Positions 7,934-17,040 of a stretch of DNA of 64,000 nt are shown one piece after another (within the stretch, counting starts at the first letter, position 1; every line of letters begins with the position of its first letter). The position numbers and the translations under genes were made by a program. The stretch comes from Paenibacillus periandrae (GTDB lineage: Bacteria; Bacillota; Bacilli; Paenibacillales; NBRC-103111), in the NCBI RefSeq assembly GCF_022458865.1, contig NZ_JAJNMU010000022.1, positions 62,001 to 126,000 on the forward strand, written 5' to 3'. Under the pieces are notes generated by a model. That model was not told the origin of the DNA. It did no database searches and saw only the letters and a list, made by a program, of their open reading frames with translations.

Positions 7934-9542
7934 CTTGCACCTCTTATCGCTCATAGCTTTTTCACCACTGCTTGGTGTATTGATCCTGTTGTTTGTGCCA
8001 AAAAATCAAGGGCAATGGATCAAAGCCATAGCGATCATCACGACACTTATCCCACTGGGGTTGTCCGCGTGGTTGTATGCGGCATTTAATCAACAGGTGG
8101 CGGGTATGCAATTCAAAGAGGAATTAAGCTGGATTCAAATACCGCTCAATCATGAGGTATTAAACGGGATCACTTCATTTTTCTTTGAATTTAAGTATAT
8201 GATGGCGGTTGATGGTCTTTCCTTACCGCTTGTCTTTTTGACGGCACTGGTTGCCTCGATGGCGGCACTTGCTTCGGTGTATATCAAAAAACGCTGGAAG
8301 TCGTATTATATTTTATTTTTGCTGCTGGAGACCGGAATGTTCGGTGTGTTTATGGCTCAGGATTTGTTCTTGTTCTTCGTGTTTTTTGAAATTACAATTA
8401 TTCCGATGTTCTTTCTTATTGGGATATGGGGATACATGGACCGCGAAAGAGCGGCTAATAAATTTCTGATCTACAATGGAGTTGGCTCAGCGATCATGCT
8501 GATTGCTTTCCTGATTCTTGTCAGCACGGCGGGCTTTGGACAGATCTCGAATGAGACAGGGAATTCCTTATATTACAGCGGGGATATCAGCGTCATTACC
8601 AATCATTTATTTGAGACAGAAAACTCCTATGTCAATGCGGAGGACATCCAGAACCCATTCTATATGGGCGCGGGCATGAAATGGACCTTGTTCATTATGC
8701 TGTTGGTTGCGTTCGGCATTAAGCTGCCGATTTTCCCTTTTCATACCTGGATGCTCAAGGTACATACGGAGGCACCGCCATCGATTGTCATGATCCACTC
8801 CGGTATTTTGCTGAAGATGGGGGCGTTTGGTTTAATCCGTTTCGGGATTCTGCTCTTTCCAGAGCAGGCGACGGCATGGGCGACAGTGTTGACTGTGCTC
8901 GGCGTCGTTAACATTTTGTATGGGGCTATTCTGGCTTTTGTACAAAAGGATTTCAAGCTGGTGCTGGCCTACTCGAGTATAAGCCATATGGGTATTGTGC
9001 TGCTCGGTATCGCTGCGTTTAATACGATTGGGATGGAAGGCGCAGTGTTTCAACTGGTGTCCCATGGCTTGATCTCGGCGCTAATGTTTCTGCTCGTGGG
9101 TGCTATCTATGAACGAACAAAAACAACGATGCTGGATGAGCTTGGCGGCTTGGCAAGAACGGTGCCTTTTATATCGGGGATTCTGTTAGTATCCGGTATG
9201 GCTTCACTCGGTCTGCCTGGATTATCTGGTTTTATAAGTGAATTTCTTGTGTTTGTTGGTTTATTTCAAACTGCGAAGATTCTTACCGTGGTTGGAACGC
9301 TGGGTGTTATTTTTACGGCTGTTTACATATTACGAGGGGTACTGGGTATTACCTACGGCCCAACCAAGGTGCTGCCAGAAGGCATTCGCGATGCGCGTTT
9401 AGTGGAGGCAATTCCTATGATCACGCTGGTTGCTTTTATCGTCGTATTGGGTATTTATCCAGCCGTGCTCAGTGAGCCTCTGCATCAAACCGTTAATGGC
9501 TTCGATCAATTTATCCATACAATAGCAAAGACAGGGGGCTAG
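7923..9542 (+). CDS. nuoM: Complex I subunit M (proton-pumping antiporter-like)
   Basis: NuoM is the middle antiporter-like subunit. The 539 residues include FFVFFEITIIPMFFLIGIWG with the conserved Glu, KLPIFPFHTWMLKVHTEAPP with the pump Lys, and LAYSSISHMGIVLLGI. The segment around residues 200-240 (after ISNETGNSLYYSGD) is an unusually long hydrophilic loop compared with typical family members. ATG 7923 follows GGAAGGAGG and overlaps the nuoL stop. Confidence 0.95.
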   Translation: MPDSLHLLSLIAFSPLLGVLILLFVPKNQGQWIKAIAIITTLIPLGLSAWLYAAFNQQVAGMQFKEELSWIQIPLNHEVLNGITSFFFEFKYMMAVDGLSLPLVFLTALVASMAALASVYIKKRWKSYYILFLLLETGMFGVFMAQDLFLFFVFFEITIIPMFFLIGIWGYMDRERAANKFLIYNGVGSAIMLIAFLILVSTAGFGQISNETGNSLYYSGDISVITNHLFETENSYVNAEDIQNPFYMGAGMKWTLFIMLLVAFGIKLPIFPFHTWMLKVHTEAPPSIVMIHSGILLKMGAFGLIRFGILLFPEQATAWATVLTVLGVVNILYGAILAFVQKDFKLVLAYSSISHMGIVLLGIAAFNTIGMEGAVFQLVSHGLISALMFLLVGAIYERTKTTMLDELGGLARTVPFISGILLVSGMASLGLPGLSGFISEFLVFVGLFQTAKILTVVGTLGVIFTAVYILRGVLGITYGPTKVLPEGIRDARLVEAIPMITLVAFIVVLGIYPAVLSEPLHQTVNGFDQFIHTIAKTGG

Positions 9543-9546
9543 ACCG

Positions 9547-11061
9547 GTGGAACAACTACATCTCCAATGGAGCGATCTTGGATATATGACACCGGAGTTG
9601 ACTCTGGTTATTGCTGCGGTGGTATTATCGTTGCTGGATCTGGTGCTGCCTAAGCGAATTAATAGAACCATGCTCGGCTGGTTATCCTTGGCGAGTATTC
9701 TCATTTCTATAGGCTTTGTCATTAGCTTCCTTCAGCCTGCGGAAACGAAGCAGCTGCTTGGTCTCAGCTATAGAATCGATGATTTTGCCAATATCATCAA
9801 GCTGATCCTGCTTACAGGAGCGGGCTTTGTTACCTTTATGAGTATCGGCCTGATCAAAGAACGCGAAATCCCGCATATCGGCGAGTTTTTCTATTTGCTG
9901 CTTCCTGCAACATTAGGTGGTATGATCATGGCCTCCTCCGGGGATCTGATTACCCTATTTGTAGGCCTTGAGCTGCTAAGCATTACGTCTTACATCTTGG
10001 TCGCGATGCGCAAAAAAGATCTACGGGCCAATGAAGGTGCCTTTAAATATATGGTCCTTGGCGGAATTTCCTCGGCTATTATTTTATACGGAATGTCGTT
10101 TTTATACGGGATGTCCGGATCGACCAATATTGTCGAAATTGGCAGTGCAATCGGTCAAAATGCGGCAGAACTGCTGCCATTGATCTATGTTTCATTTTTC
10201 CTGCTGCTGGCAGGCTTTGGATTCAAAATCGCCGCGGCACCCTTTCATATGTGGGCTCCTGACGTGTATCAAGGGGCAGCTACGCCAGTTACGGCTTTTC
10301 TGGCTGTCGTGTCGAAGGCTGCTGCTTTTGCCGTCACATTCCGCATCATGTATGTTGTTTTTGCTGTAGGGCCTTTGAGTCAACTGCCGATTCATGATGA
10401 TGTGCTGCTATCATTGATGGTGGTTGCTGCGCTGGCGATGGTCATGGGTAATTTTACAGCGCTTCGTCAAACCCATATGAAGCGACTGCTGGCGTATTCC
10501 GGTGTTGCCAATTCAGGCTACTTGCTGGTGCCGCTGGCAATCTACTTTTCCCAGGTCCATTTCGCCAACTTCTCGGAGTTCACCTTCTACTTGATTGCCT
10601 ATCTCTTTATGAACATCGGAATCTTTGCTGTTGTGATGATTATCGAGCATTCTACAGGTGATGAGACTACGAGCGGTCTTGCTGGTTTGTACTATCGGGC
10701 ACCAGCAACTGCAGTGGGCACTGTGTTTCTCGTACTCAGTTTGGCGGGATTGCCGATATCGGGTGGGTTCTTCGGAAAGCTGTACATTTTACTTGGCACC
10801 TTGCAAACCCACAATTATTGGCTTGCTGCAGTGCTGATCGGGACGAGTGTCGTCTCCTATTACTATTACTTCGGATTGATCCGTCAAATGTTCATGCGCA
10901 GTGATATGGAGTCGCGTGAGGTGTTCATTACATGGCCGCTTGGTATTACCCTGTGGTTGTGCGTTGCAGCCAGCGTTGTCATGGGGATTGTGCCTCAATG
11001 GGTGCTGGGCTGGATCGAACGAATATTTTCGTTAACACAGGATTTGCTGTTTATCGGTTGA
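9547..11061 (+). CDS. nuoN: Complex I subunit N (proton-pumping antiporter-like)
   Basis: NuoN is the proximal antiporter-like subunit and the last gene of the operon. The 504-residue protein has the expected FVGLELLSITSYILVAM motif with its Glu, FKIAAAPFHMWAPDVYQGA with the pump Lys, and LAYSGVANSGYLLVPL. The start is GTG 9547 after CAGGGGG. A strong hairpin terminator follows at 11085-11124, so the transcript covers nuoA to nuoN and no nuoE, nuoF or nuoG gene. Confidence 0.95.
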   Translation: MEQLHLQWSDLGYMTPELTLVIAAVVLSLLDLVLPKRINRTMLGWLSLASILISIGFVISFLQPAETKQLLGLSYRIDDFANIIKLILLTGAGFVTFMSIGLIKEREIPHIGEFFYLLLPATLGGMIMASSGDLITLFVGLELLSITSYILVAMRKKDLRANEGAFKYMVLGGISSAIILYGMSFLYGMSGSTNIVEIGSAIGQNAAELLPLIYVSFFLLLAGFGFKIAAAPFHMWAPDVYQGAATPVTAFLAVVSKAAAFAVTFRIMYVVFAVGPLSQLPIHDDVLLSLMVVAALAMVMGNFTALRQTHMKRLLAYSGVANSGYLLVPLAIYFSQVHFANFSEFTFYLIAYLFMNIGIFAVVMIIEHSTGDETTSGLAGLYYRAPATAVGTVFLVLSLAGLPISGGFFGKLYILLGTLQTHNYWLAAVLIGTSVVSYYYYFGLIRQMFMRSDMESREVFITWPLGITLWLCVAASVVMGIVPQWVLGWIERIFSLTQDLLFIG

Positions 11062-11084
11062 TTCTGTCTCTCTAGGATTACAGG

Positions 11085-11124
11085 CCTGGTAGCTGCGCAG
11101 TTTGCGCACCTGCCGGGTTATTTT
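11085..11124 (+). terminator. Terminator of the nuo operon
   Basis: A 15-pair stem with one mismatch and two G-U pairs runs from CCTGGTAGCTGCGCA (11085-11099) over a GTT loop to TGCGCACCTGCCGGG (11103-11117), followed by TTATTTT. It stands 23 bases after the nuoN stop. Confidence 0.75.
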
Positions 11125-11412
11125 CATTGCTTGCAAAGGAACCCTTCCTCTGTTCGCATCATGGCTGCTTCTGGTGTTTCATCCCCATCAATCAGAGAAA
11201 ATCATCGCTACTTGGAAAGAGCTTAAAAGGCCATAAAGATAATTCAAGTCCACCTGTTTGCTGAATGAGTCTCTTGGGTAATTACCAGCATGTAATGTTC
11301 ATAAAACCTCCACTATTTACTATCCCTTTTTCTTCAATCAAGGCAGGTAATTCATATCTCACTATCGAATACAAGAAGGCTACACCATAATGAAGGAAAA
11401 GGAATCAAGGAT
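11125..11412 (+). other. Non-coding gap upstream of the SLH protease
   Basis: About 290 bases between the nuo terminator and the protease gene hold no coding region or RNA gene that I recognise. A promoter for the protease should be here, but I see no -35/-10 pair with correct spacing that I would defend. AAGGAAAAGG (11394-11403) serves as the ribosome binding site. Confidence 0.4.
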
Positions 11413-13947
11413 ATGCTTCTAAAACAAGTCATCGCGAAGCTGCTACATTGTATGATTGGAGTTGCTCTGTTCGCCCTATTCTCAGGTATTGTTCATGGAG
11501 AAGAGCAAGCTGTTACCGTTGCTGCTAGCGGAGATGATCCTTTAGCGGGGAAGCAATCCTATTTAAAACAAATCCACGCTGAGGAAGCCTGGGACACGGT
11601 TAAGGAAAATACTAACCTTACCATCGCTATTGTCGATACAGGTGTGGATTTAAACCATCCTGATCTCGTAGCTAACCTTGTTCCCGGAGTAAATCTGATT
11701 AATAGCAAACGAACACCGCAGGATGATAATGGTCATGGCACGAATGTTGCAGGGGTAGTTGCTGCCGCAGGAAATAATGATACGGGAATTACAGGTATTT
11801 TGTGGAAAGCCCGAATCATGCCGATTAAAGCGTTGGAGTCTGATGGTTCTGGCGGCGAGGCTAAGCTTGCTGAAGGGATTCGTTACGCAGTTGATCATGG
11901 CGCCAAGATTGTCGTGTTATCTCTCGGATTAAATAAGTATTCGACCCTTATGAGCGAGACTGTAAAATATGCAGAGGAACATGATGTGCTGCTGGTAGCG
12001 GCAACGGGGAATGAAGGTAACAGTGTCAAGTATCCTGCTGCCTATGCTACCGTATTGGCGGTTGGAGGGATGACAGCAGACCGTGCAGCGGATGTCCGTT
12101 CCAACAAAGGAATGGAGATTGATCTGGTGGCTCCCTGGGATGTGTTTACGACAGCTCTTGGGGGTTCGTATGAATATAAGGACGGTACCTCCATGGCTGC
12201 GCCCCAGGCAGCAGCTGTTGCAGCTCTGGCTTGGAGCCGGCACCCTGAGCTGCAAGCCTACCAAATTCGACAGCTGCTCAGACAGACGGCAGATAATCTG
12301 GGATCACCCGGCTGGAACGCGTCCACAGGTTATGGCTTGCTGCGTGCAGATCGTGCTGTCAATGAAGCGCCGCTGCAGGATATGTATGAGCCCAATAACC
12401 GCAAGGATCAGGCTAAGTCGATATCCATAAGCAAGATGCTGACGGCTTCCTTCGCCGACGGGTCCGATCCGGATTGGTTTTACTTCGATGCTCCGTATGA
12501 TGGAACTGTTCAACTGACGTTTGATTTAGCTGCCGACCAGCAGGTTGCTGTGCAGCATACAGATGTCACTGGCGCTTTTACCAGTGTGACGGCGGTTCCA
12601 GGCACTCCTGTCAATTTGAAAGTAAACAAGGGTCGCAGCTATGTGCTGCTGCAGCTTGCTAATCGCAACTGGAAGCAGGAGGTTCCTTACAAGCTTACGA
12701 CTGATTTTCAAATTTATCGTGATCAATTCGAAGATAATGACCGACAGTTCAAAGCTTACGTACTGCCTTCCAAAAGTCAGAGCCTTACTGGCACCTTTCA
12801 TCAAAATGAGGACCAGGACTGGTTTGAATTTCCTGTCGAGCAATCCGGTAGCTTGAGTATTGAGGTCAGCACAGATACGGCAAGAATGGATCTGGTGCTG
12901 TTCGTGCAAAAGCAAGGTGAAAAAGCCTATACGGTGGACGAGAACGAGGATGGTGGCTCGGAATCCTTGGTACTCCCTCAAGTGTTTCCGGGAAATTATT
13001 TTATCCGGGTTACGAACGTGAAGGACTACGCATTTCCTATTGCCGGCGAGTACACATTGAAAATTAACTATAATGTCAAGCAGATGGATCCGAATGAGCC
13101 GAACGATCGATCTTATCAGGCAACAACGATTTCCTTAGGAACAGCTTATTATGGTTTAATTGATAAAGTGGATGATCTGGACTGGTTCCAGTTCAAACTG
13201 GATGAGGAGAGCATGACCCAGATCGAGCTCACGGATATACCGGATGGTTCTACGATGTTTTTATCCCTATTTGATGGAGCCTTGAAGCCTGTGTATAATA
13301 CGGGTGGAGTTACTGAAATCAGTGCCGCACAGCGATTGACAGCGGGAACGTATTATGTGAAGCTGAGTGCGAATCAACCGTTTGACCGCAGTCTGTATCA
13401 ATTCATGGTGAATGCGAAGCCGCTAACTGGTGGGTTCTCAGACATTCGCGGACATTGGGCTCAGGATGCGATTCTTTCAATGAGCGCCAAACAGATCGTC
13501 AATGGTTATGATAATTACACCTTTCGACCGGACCAAACGATCACACGTGCTGAAGCGACCGCGATATTGGGGCGTGCCTTTCAGCTAACGCAGTCCAAAA
13601 CTATTGCTTATACGGATCTTACACCTAAACACTGGGCATATGACTGGATCGCTCGTGCTGCAGGAAGAGGCATTATAGACGGCTATCCAGATCGCTCATT
13701 TGCTCCAGATCAACCGATTAGCCGAATGGAAATGACCTCTATGATGGCCAGAAGCATGAATATAACAGGAAACCAACGAGGAGCAGTGCCTTTTACCGAC
13801 GTGGACGACCAGTATTGGGGCGTCGGCATATTGCGGCAAATGAAGGCCGGAGGCTGGATTGGCGGCTATGCTAATGGTTCCTTCCGTCCGGATCAACAAG
13901 CGACACGAGCTGAGTTCATCACCATGCTGACACAAATACTGCGGTAA
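11413..13947 (+). CDS. Secreted subtilisin-like serine protease with three SLH domains
   Basis: An 844-residue surface protease. Order of parts: signal peptide (about 1-29), S8 catalytic domain (about 45-315) with the triad Asp75 (IAIVDTGVDLNHPDL), His108 (DNGHGTNVAG) and Ser260 (DGTSMAAPQAAA) and oxyanion Asn200, then three PPC-like beta repeats each opening with an EPN or EDND motif and a DxDWF core (about 325-650), then three SLH domains (about 670-844, each with F.D...HWA and a TRAE-like end). There is no obvious propeptide cleavage site between signal and catalytic domain. The SLH repeats would dock it to the pyruvylated cell-wall polymer made by CsaB, encoded 15 kb downstream. The substrate is unknown. 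Confidence 0.9.
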   Translation: MLLKQVIAKLLHCMIGVALFALFSGIVHGEEQAVTVAASGDDPLAGKQSYLKQIHAEEAWDTVKENTNLTIAIVDTGVDLNHPDLVANLVPGVNLINSKRTPQDDNGHGTNVAGVVAAAGNNDTGITGILWKARIMPIKALESDGSGGEAKLAEGIRYAVDHGAKIVVLSLGLNKYSTLMSETVKYAEEHDVLLVAATGNEGNSVKYPAAYATVLAVGGMTADRAADVRSNKGMEIDLVAPWDVFTTALGGSYEYKDGTSMAAPQAAAVAALAWSRHPELQAYQIRQLLRQTADNLGSPGWNASTGYGLLRADRAVNEAPLQDMYEPNNRKDQAKSISISKMLTASFADGSDPDWFYFDAPYDGTVQLTFDLAADQQVAVQHTDVTGAFTSVTAVPGTPVNLKVNKGRSYVLLQLANRNWKQEVPYKLTTDFQIYRDQFEDNDRQFKAYVLPSKSQSLTGTFHQNEDQDWFEFPVEQSGSLSIEVSTDTARMDLVLFVQKQGEKAYTVDENEDGGSESLVLPQVFPGNYFIRVTNVKDYAFPIAGEYTLKINYNVKQMDPNEPNDRSYQATTISLGTAYYGLIDKVDDLDWFQFKLDEESMTQIELTDIPDGSTMFLSLFDGALKPVYNTGGVTEISAAQRLTAGTYYVKLSANQPFDRSLYQFMVNAKPLTGGFSDIRGHWAQDAILSMSAKQIVNGYDNYTFRPDQTITRAEATAILGRAFQLTQSKTIAYTDLTPKHWAYDWIARAAGRGIIDGYPDRSFAPDQPISRMEMTSMMARSMNITGNQRGAVPFTDVDDQYWGVGILRQMKAGGWIGGYANGSFRPDQQATRAEFITMLTQILR

Positions 13948-13989
13948 TCGCGCATGAACGGTTCAAGATTGTAATAAAGGAGTACTCGC

Positions 13990-14241
13990 ATGGATTATGT
14001 GGAACAAATGAATTCCTCACTTGGTATGAATGGCTTACTGAATATCTTTATTGCTTTGTTCTGCATAGGGTTCTCCTGGTGGGCGCTGCAGGAGCTGCAG
14101 CTGGAACGAATATTGAAAAGACCCAGAGGCACGCAGGCCAAGCTGTTGCAAATTTTGCTGTCTATCGCTTTGGGCTATCAGGTTGCCAAATTTATTATCG
14201 ATTATTTCCATTGGTCCACCTGGCTTCCGGGGATGTTTTGA
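13990..14241 (+). CDS. ywzB: DUF1146 family small membrane protein (YwzB-like)
   Basis: An 83-residue protein with two hydrophobic segments (about 14-35 and 53-72) separated by a basic LERILKRPRGTQAK loop. The family (DUF1146) is found at this locus, between the ATP synthase genes and murA, in Bacillus and relatives; its function is unknown. ATG 13990 follows AAAGGAGT at good spacing. Identification rests on length, topology and synteny. Confidence 0.75.
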   Translation: MDYVEQMNSSLGMNGLLNIFIALFCIGFSWWALQELQLERILKRPRGTQAKLLQILLSIALGYQVAKFIIDYFHWSTWLPGMF

Positions 14242-14351
14242 GTCGAATTCCGCATAAACAAGGTGGATTTTGTCAACAATGGTTAGTATAGCGACCTTAA
14301 ATTTTTAGTTGGTTTCGAATCCTATCTTACAGATCAGTCAGATAAATCAAA

Positions 14352-14380
14352 TTTACACGCTGCAGGTTCAATGCTAAACT
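14352..14380 (+). promoter_or_regulatory. Sigma-A promoter of murA
   Basis: TTTACA (14352-14357), 17-bp spacer, TAAACT (14375-14380) preceded by TG (14372-14373), an extended -10. The predicted start is about 30 bases before the murA ATG. Confidence 0.65.
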
Positions 14381-14418
14381 AGACAAAGCTTGCATAGAAA
14401 ACAGCGCAGAGGGGGACC

Positions 14419-15744
14419 ATGATGAACAGAATTATTGTCCGCGGCGGCCGACGATTATCAGGCAGAGTCAAAATACATGGGGCTAAAAATGCCGTCCTGC
14501 CGATTATCGCAGCCTCAATTCTGGGTATAGAGGGAGATAGCGTTATCCATGATGCACCTCCTCTAGATGACGTTCTTGTGATTAACAGCGTCCTGGAAAG
14601 CATCGGAATTGAAGTCGAATATCATAACGAAACGATACGTGTTAATGCGCAAAATATTCGTACTTGTGAAGCATCCTATGAATTGGTACGTAAAATGAGA
14701 GCTTCATTTTTGGTCATGGGTCCTTTATTAACCCGTATGGGACAGGCGAGAATTTCTCTGCCTGGCGGCTGCGCGATTGGCACACGTCCGATTGATCAGC
14801 ATTTGAAAGGCTTTGAAGCGATGGGGGCGGAAATTGAGCTCGGTCAAGGTTATATCGAAGCCAGGGTACAGGGAAGACTGAAGGGTGCCAAAATTTATCT
14901 GGATGTAGCGAGCGTAGGGGCTACCGAAAATATTATGATGGCAGCAACCTTGGCTGAAGGAACGACAACGATTGAAAATGCAGCCAAGGAGCCGGAAATC
15001 GTCGATTTGGCTAATTATTTAAATGCGATGGGTGCAACGATACGCGGTGCAGGTACCGGACTGATCCGGATTGATGGCGTGGAGAAGCTTAGAGGCGCTG
15101 TACATACGGTAATTCCAGACCGGATCGAAGCCGGTACATATATGGTCGCTGCGGCGATTACACGAAGTGATTTGTTTATTGAAGGAGCTATTGCCGATCA
15201 TTTACGTCCGATCATCTCGAAGCTGCAAGAAATGGGAGTTCAGATCGAGGAGGACGAGAATGGATTACGTGTCTTTACCGATAAGCCGCTCCGAGCCGTA
15301 GATGTGAAAACATTACCGTATCCTGGATTTCCTACCGATATGCAGTCCCAGATGATGGCTCTGCTGCTAACGGCTGATGGTACGGCCATTGTGACAGAAA
15401 CCGTGTTTGAAAATCGTTTCATGCATGTCGAGCAGTTGGTCAACATGAACGCTCAAATCAAGGTTGATGGACGAACCGCGGTGATTAGCGGAGGCAGTAG
15501 ACTGCAGGGAGCCAAGGTTTGCGCGACCGACCTGCGTGCCGGAGCTGCTCTAATTCTCGCTGCGCTTGCCGCAGACGGTGAAACGGAAGTTACCGGAGTC
15601 CATCATATTGACCGGGGTTACGTAGATATCGCCTACAAGCTGCAGCAGCTGGGAGCCGATATTCAGTGCTTATCCCATAAAGTAGTTCCTGTAGAGGAAG
15701 AAGAAGAGATGCAGATCTTCTCAGTGAGCCCGATTTTGGCTTAA
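14419..15744 (+). CDS. murA: UDP-N-acetylglucosamine 1-carboxyvinyltransferase
   Basis: MurA transfers enolpyruvate from PEP to UDP-GlcNAc, the first committed step of peptidoglycan synthesis in the cytosol. The 441-residue protein shows Lys23-Asn24 in IHGAKNAVLP, the catalytic and fosfomycin-binding Cys118 in LPGGCAIGTRPIDQH, and the late GYVDIAYKLQQLGADI stretch of the second domain. ATG 14419 (or ATG 14422) follows GAGGGGG. It has its own promoter and terminator. The neighbours ywzB and spoIID match the Bacillus murAA locus, which supports this paralogue being the main MurA. Confidence 0.96.
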   Translation: MMNRIIVRGGRRLSGRVKIHGAKNAVLPIIAASILGIEGDSVIHDAPPLDDVLVINSVLESIGIEVEYHNETIRVNAQNIRTCEASYELVRKMRASFLVMGPLLTRMGQARISLPGGCAIGTRPIDQHLKGFEAMGAEIELGQGYIEARVQGRLKGAKIYLDVASVGATENIMMAATLAEGTTTIENAAKEPEIVDLANYLNAMGATIRGAGTGLIRIDGVEKLRGAVHTVIPDRIEAGTYMVAAAITRSDLFIEGAIADHLRPIISKLQEMGVQIEEDENGLRVFTDKPLRAVDVKTLPYPGFPTDMQSQMMALLLTADGTAIVTETVFENRFMHVEQLVNMNAQIKVDGRTAVISGGSRLQGAKVCATDLRAGAALILAALAADGETEVTGVHHIDRGYVDIAYKLQQLGADIQCLSHKVVPVEEEEEMQIFSVSPILA

Positions 15745-15767
15745 TTGCTAAAGGCATTTACGATAAA

Positions 15768-15804
15768 AAGACTCTCTCCTGTTTGTGGAGAGGGTCTTCT
15801 CTTT
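15768..15804 (+). terminator. Terminator after murA
   Basis: AAGACTCTCTCC (15768-15779) pairs over 12 positions (one G-U) with GGAGAGGGTCTT (15787-15798); loop TGTTTGT; followed by CTCTTT. Confidence 0.75.
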
Positions 15805-15815
15805 GTGTGAGGCTG

Positions 15816-15844
15816 TTCTATTCTATCTTTTTGATTCATACAAT
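15816..15844 (+). promoter_or_regulatory. Sigma-E type promoter of spoIID
   Basis: CATACAAT at 15837-15844 is a perfect sigma-E -10 box. TTCTATT at 15816-15822, 14 bases upstream, is a weaker match to the sigma-E -35. spoIID is a classical sigma-E gene in Bacillus subtilis, so sequence and known biology agree. Confidence 0.65.
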
Positions 15845-15915
15845 GAGGTGACTAAGCATAGTTTTCAGGCTGAGTGATCTTGGAGTTGACAAAAGAAAAG
15901 ATGGAGGGACAAGCC

Positions 15916-16983
15916 TTGGACCCAAAGAAAGCAATCCGCCTAGCGCTCCTGTGTTTGTCCAGCTTTGTTGCAGTAGTCGTAGCAGCGCCTTCTATTATCT
16001 GGAAAAATAGCGCGCCCGTGTCGCTGTCACCCGTAATATCAGCTAATCCGACTGCCGAGAAGGACTCTTCCTTACCATCCGTCTACCGACAGGGAACGCC
16101 GTCACTGTTTATTCCAGTATATCTCACAAAGGAGAAAAAGGTAGAGTCACTGCCGCTAGAGACATACGTACGAGGGGTATTGGCCGCGGAAATGCCCATA
16201 GAATTCGAGCTGGAGGCGTTAAAAGCGCAAGCAATGGCTGCTCGTACCTATATTATTCGCAAGCAGCTTGAGCAGGACATGGGTAATATACAGCCTGGGG
16301 AAGCTCTAGTAACCGATACGATCAATCATCAGGTTTATGTGAGTGATCTTGAGCTTAAAGCGCGCTGGGGGTCATGGTATGAAGGCAATTCGGACAAGCT
16401 GGATCAGGCCATACGGGAAACAGAAGGAATTGTTTTAACCTATGATGGGAAGCCGATCGAAGCCAATTTTTTCTCTACCAGCAACGGGTATACGGAAAAT
16501 TCGGAAGATTACTGGAATACATATATTCCTTATTTGCGCAGTGTGCCAAGTCCGTGGGACCGCACGCTTTCACCACGTTTCAAGGAGACCATTGAGCTGT
16601 CAGCTGCTGCTTTAAGAAATAAGCTTGGCATTAGCAGCACCCTCTCTGTTTCTGCGGGTAGTGGCAGCGGCTTGCAGATTATAGAGCTGTCTCAAGGACA
16701 TCGCATCAAAAAGCTGAGGATTGCAGGTAAGGCGTTCAGCGGGCGTGAAGTACGCGAAAAGCTTGGGCTGAATTCATCCCAATTTCAGTGGAGCTGGCAA
16801 GGAGACCGCTTGCAGATCACGACTTATGGTTACGGCCATGGAGTGGGTATGAGTCAATGGGGGGCACAGGGAATGGCCCTTGAAGGACGTAAGGCCGAGG
16901 AGATCGTCAAATACTTTTATACTGGAATTGAAATGGGCGAAGCTGCAAACTTCTCAAAAGGAAATAATTTGCAAAAAAAATAG
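15916..16983 (+). CDS. spoIID: Stage II sporulation protein D, lytic transglycosylase
   Basis: SpoIID is a membrane-anchored lytic transglycosylase of the mother cell that remodels septal peptidoglycan during engulfment with SpoIIM and SpoIIP. The N-terminal membrane anchor lies at about 8-28. The SpoIID/LytB core includes YVRGVLAAEMP with the catalytic Glu, LKAQAMAARTYII and YGHGVGMSQWGAQGMA near the C-terminus. The frame is open to a GTG at 15874, but TTG 15916 sits 7 bases after GGAGGG (15903-15908) and yields a normal 355-residue protein. A sigma-E type promoter lies upstream. Confidence 0.93.
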   Translation: MDPKKAIRLALLCLSSFVAVVVAAPSIIWKNSAPVSLSPVISANPTAEKDSSLPSVYRQGTPSLFIPVYLTKEKKVESLPLETYVRGVLAAEMPIEFELEALKAQAMAARTYIIRKQLEQDMGNIQPGEALVTDTINHQVYVSDLELKARWGSWYEGNSDKLDQAIRETEGIVLTYDGKPIEANFFSTSNGYTENSEDYWNTYIPYLRSVPSPWDRTLSPRFKETIELSAAALRNKLGISSTLSVSAGSGSGLQIIELSQGHRIKKLRIAGKAFSGREVREKLGLNSSQFQWSWQGDRLQITTYGYGHGVGMSQWGAQGMALEGRKAEEIVKYFYTGIEMGEAANFSKGNNLQKK

Positions 16984-16992
16984 TAGTCTCGC

Positions 16993-17021
16993 GTATAAAA
17001 CTCGCAACCGTGGCAACAATG
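16993..17021 (+). promoter_or_regulatory. Sigma-F type promoter of spoIIQ
   Basis: GTATA (16993-16997), a 14-bp spacer and GGCAACAATG (17012-17021). The -10 fits the sigma-F consensus GGnnAnAHTR at every position and the -35 fits GYATA. spoIIQ is a known forespore sigma-F gene. Confidence 0.7.
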
Positions 17022-17040
17022 GTTAGCGAGGTGATAGTCT

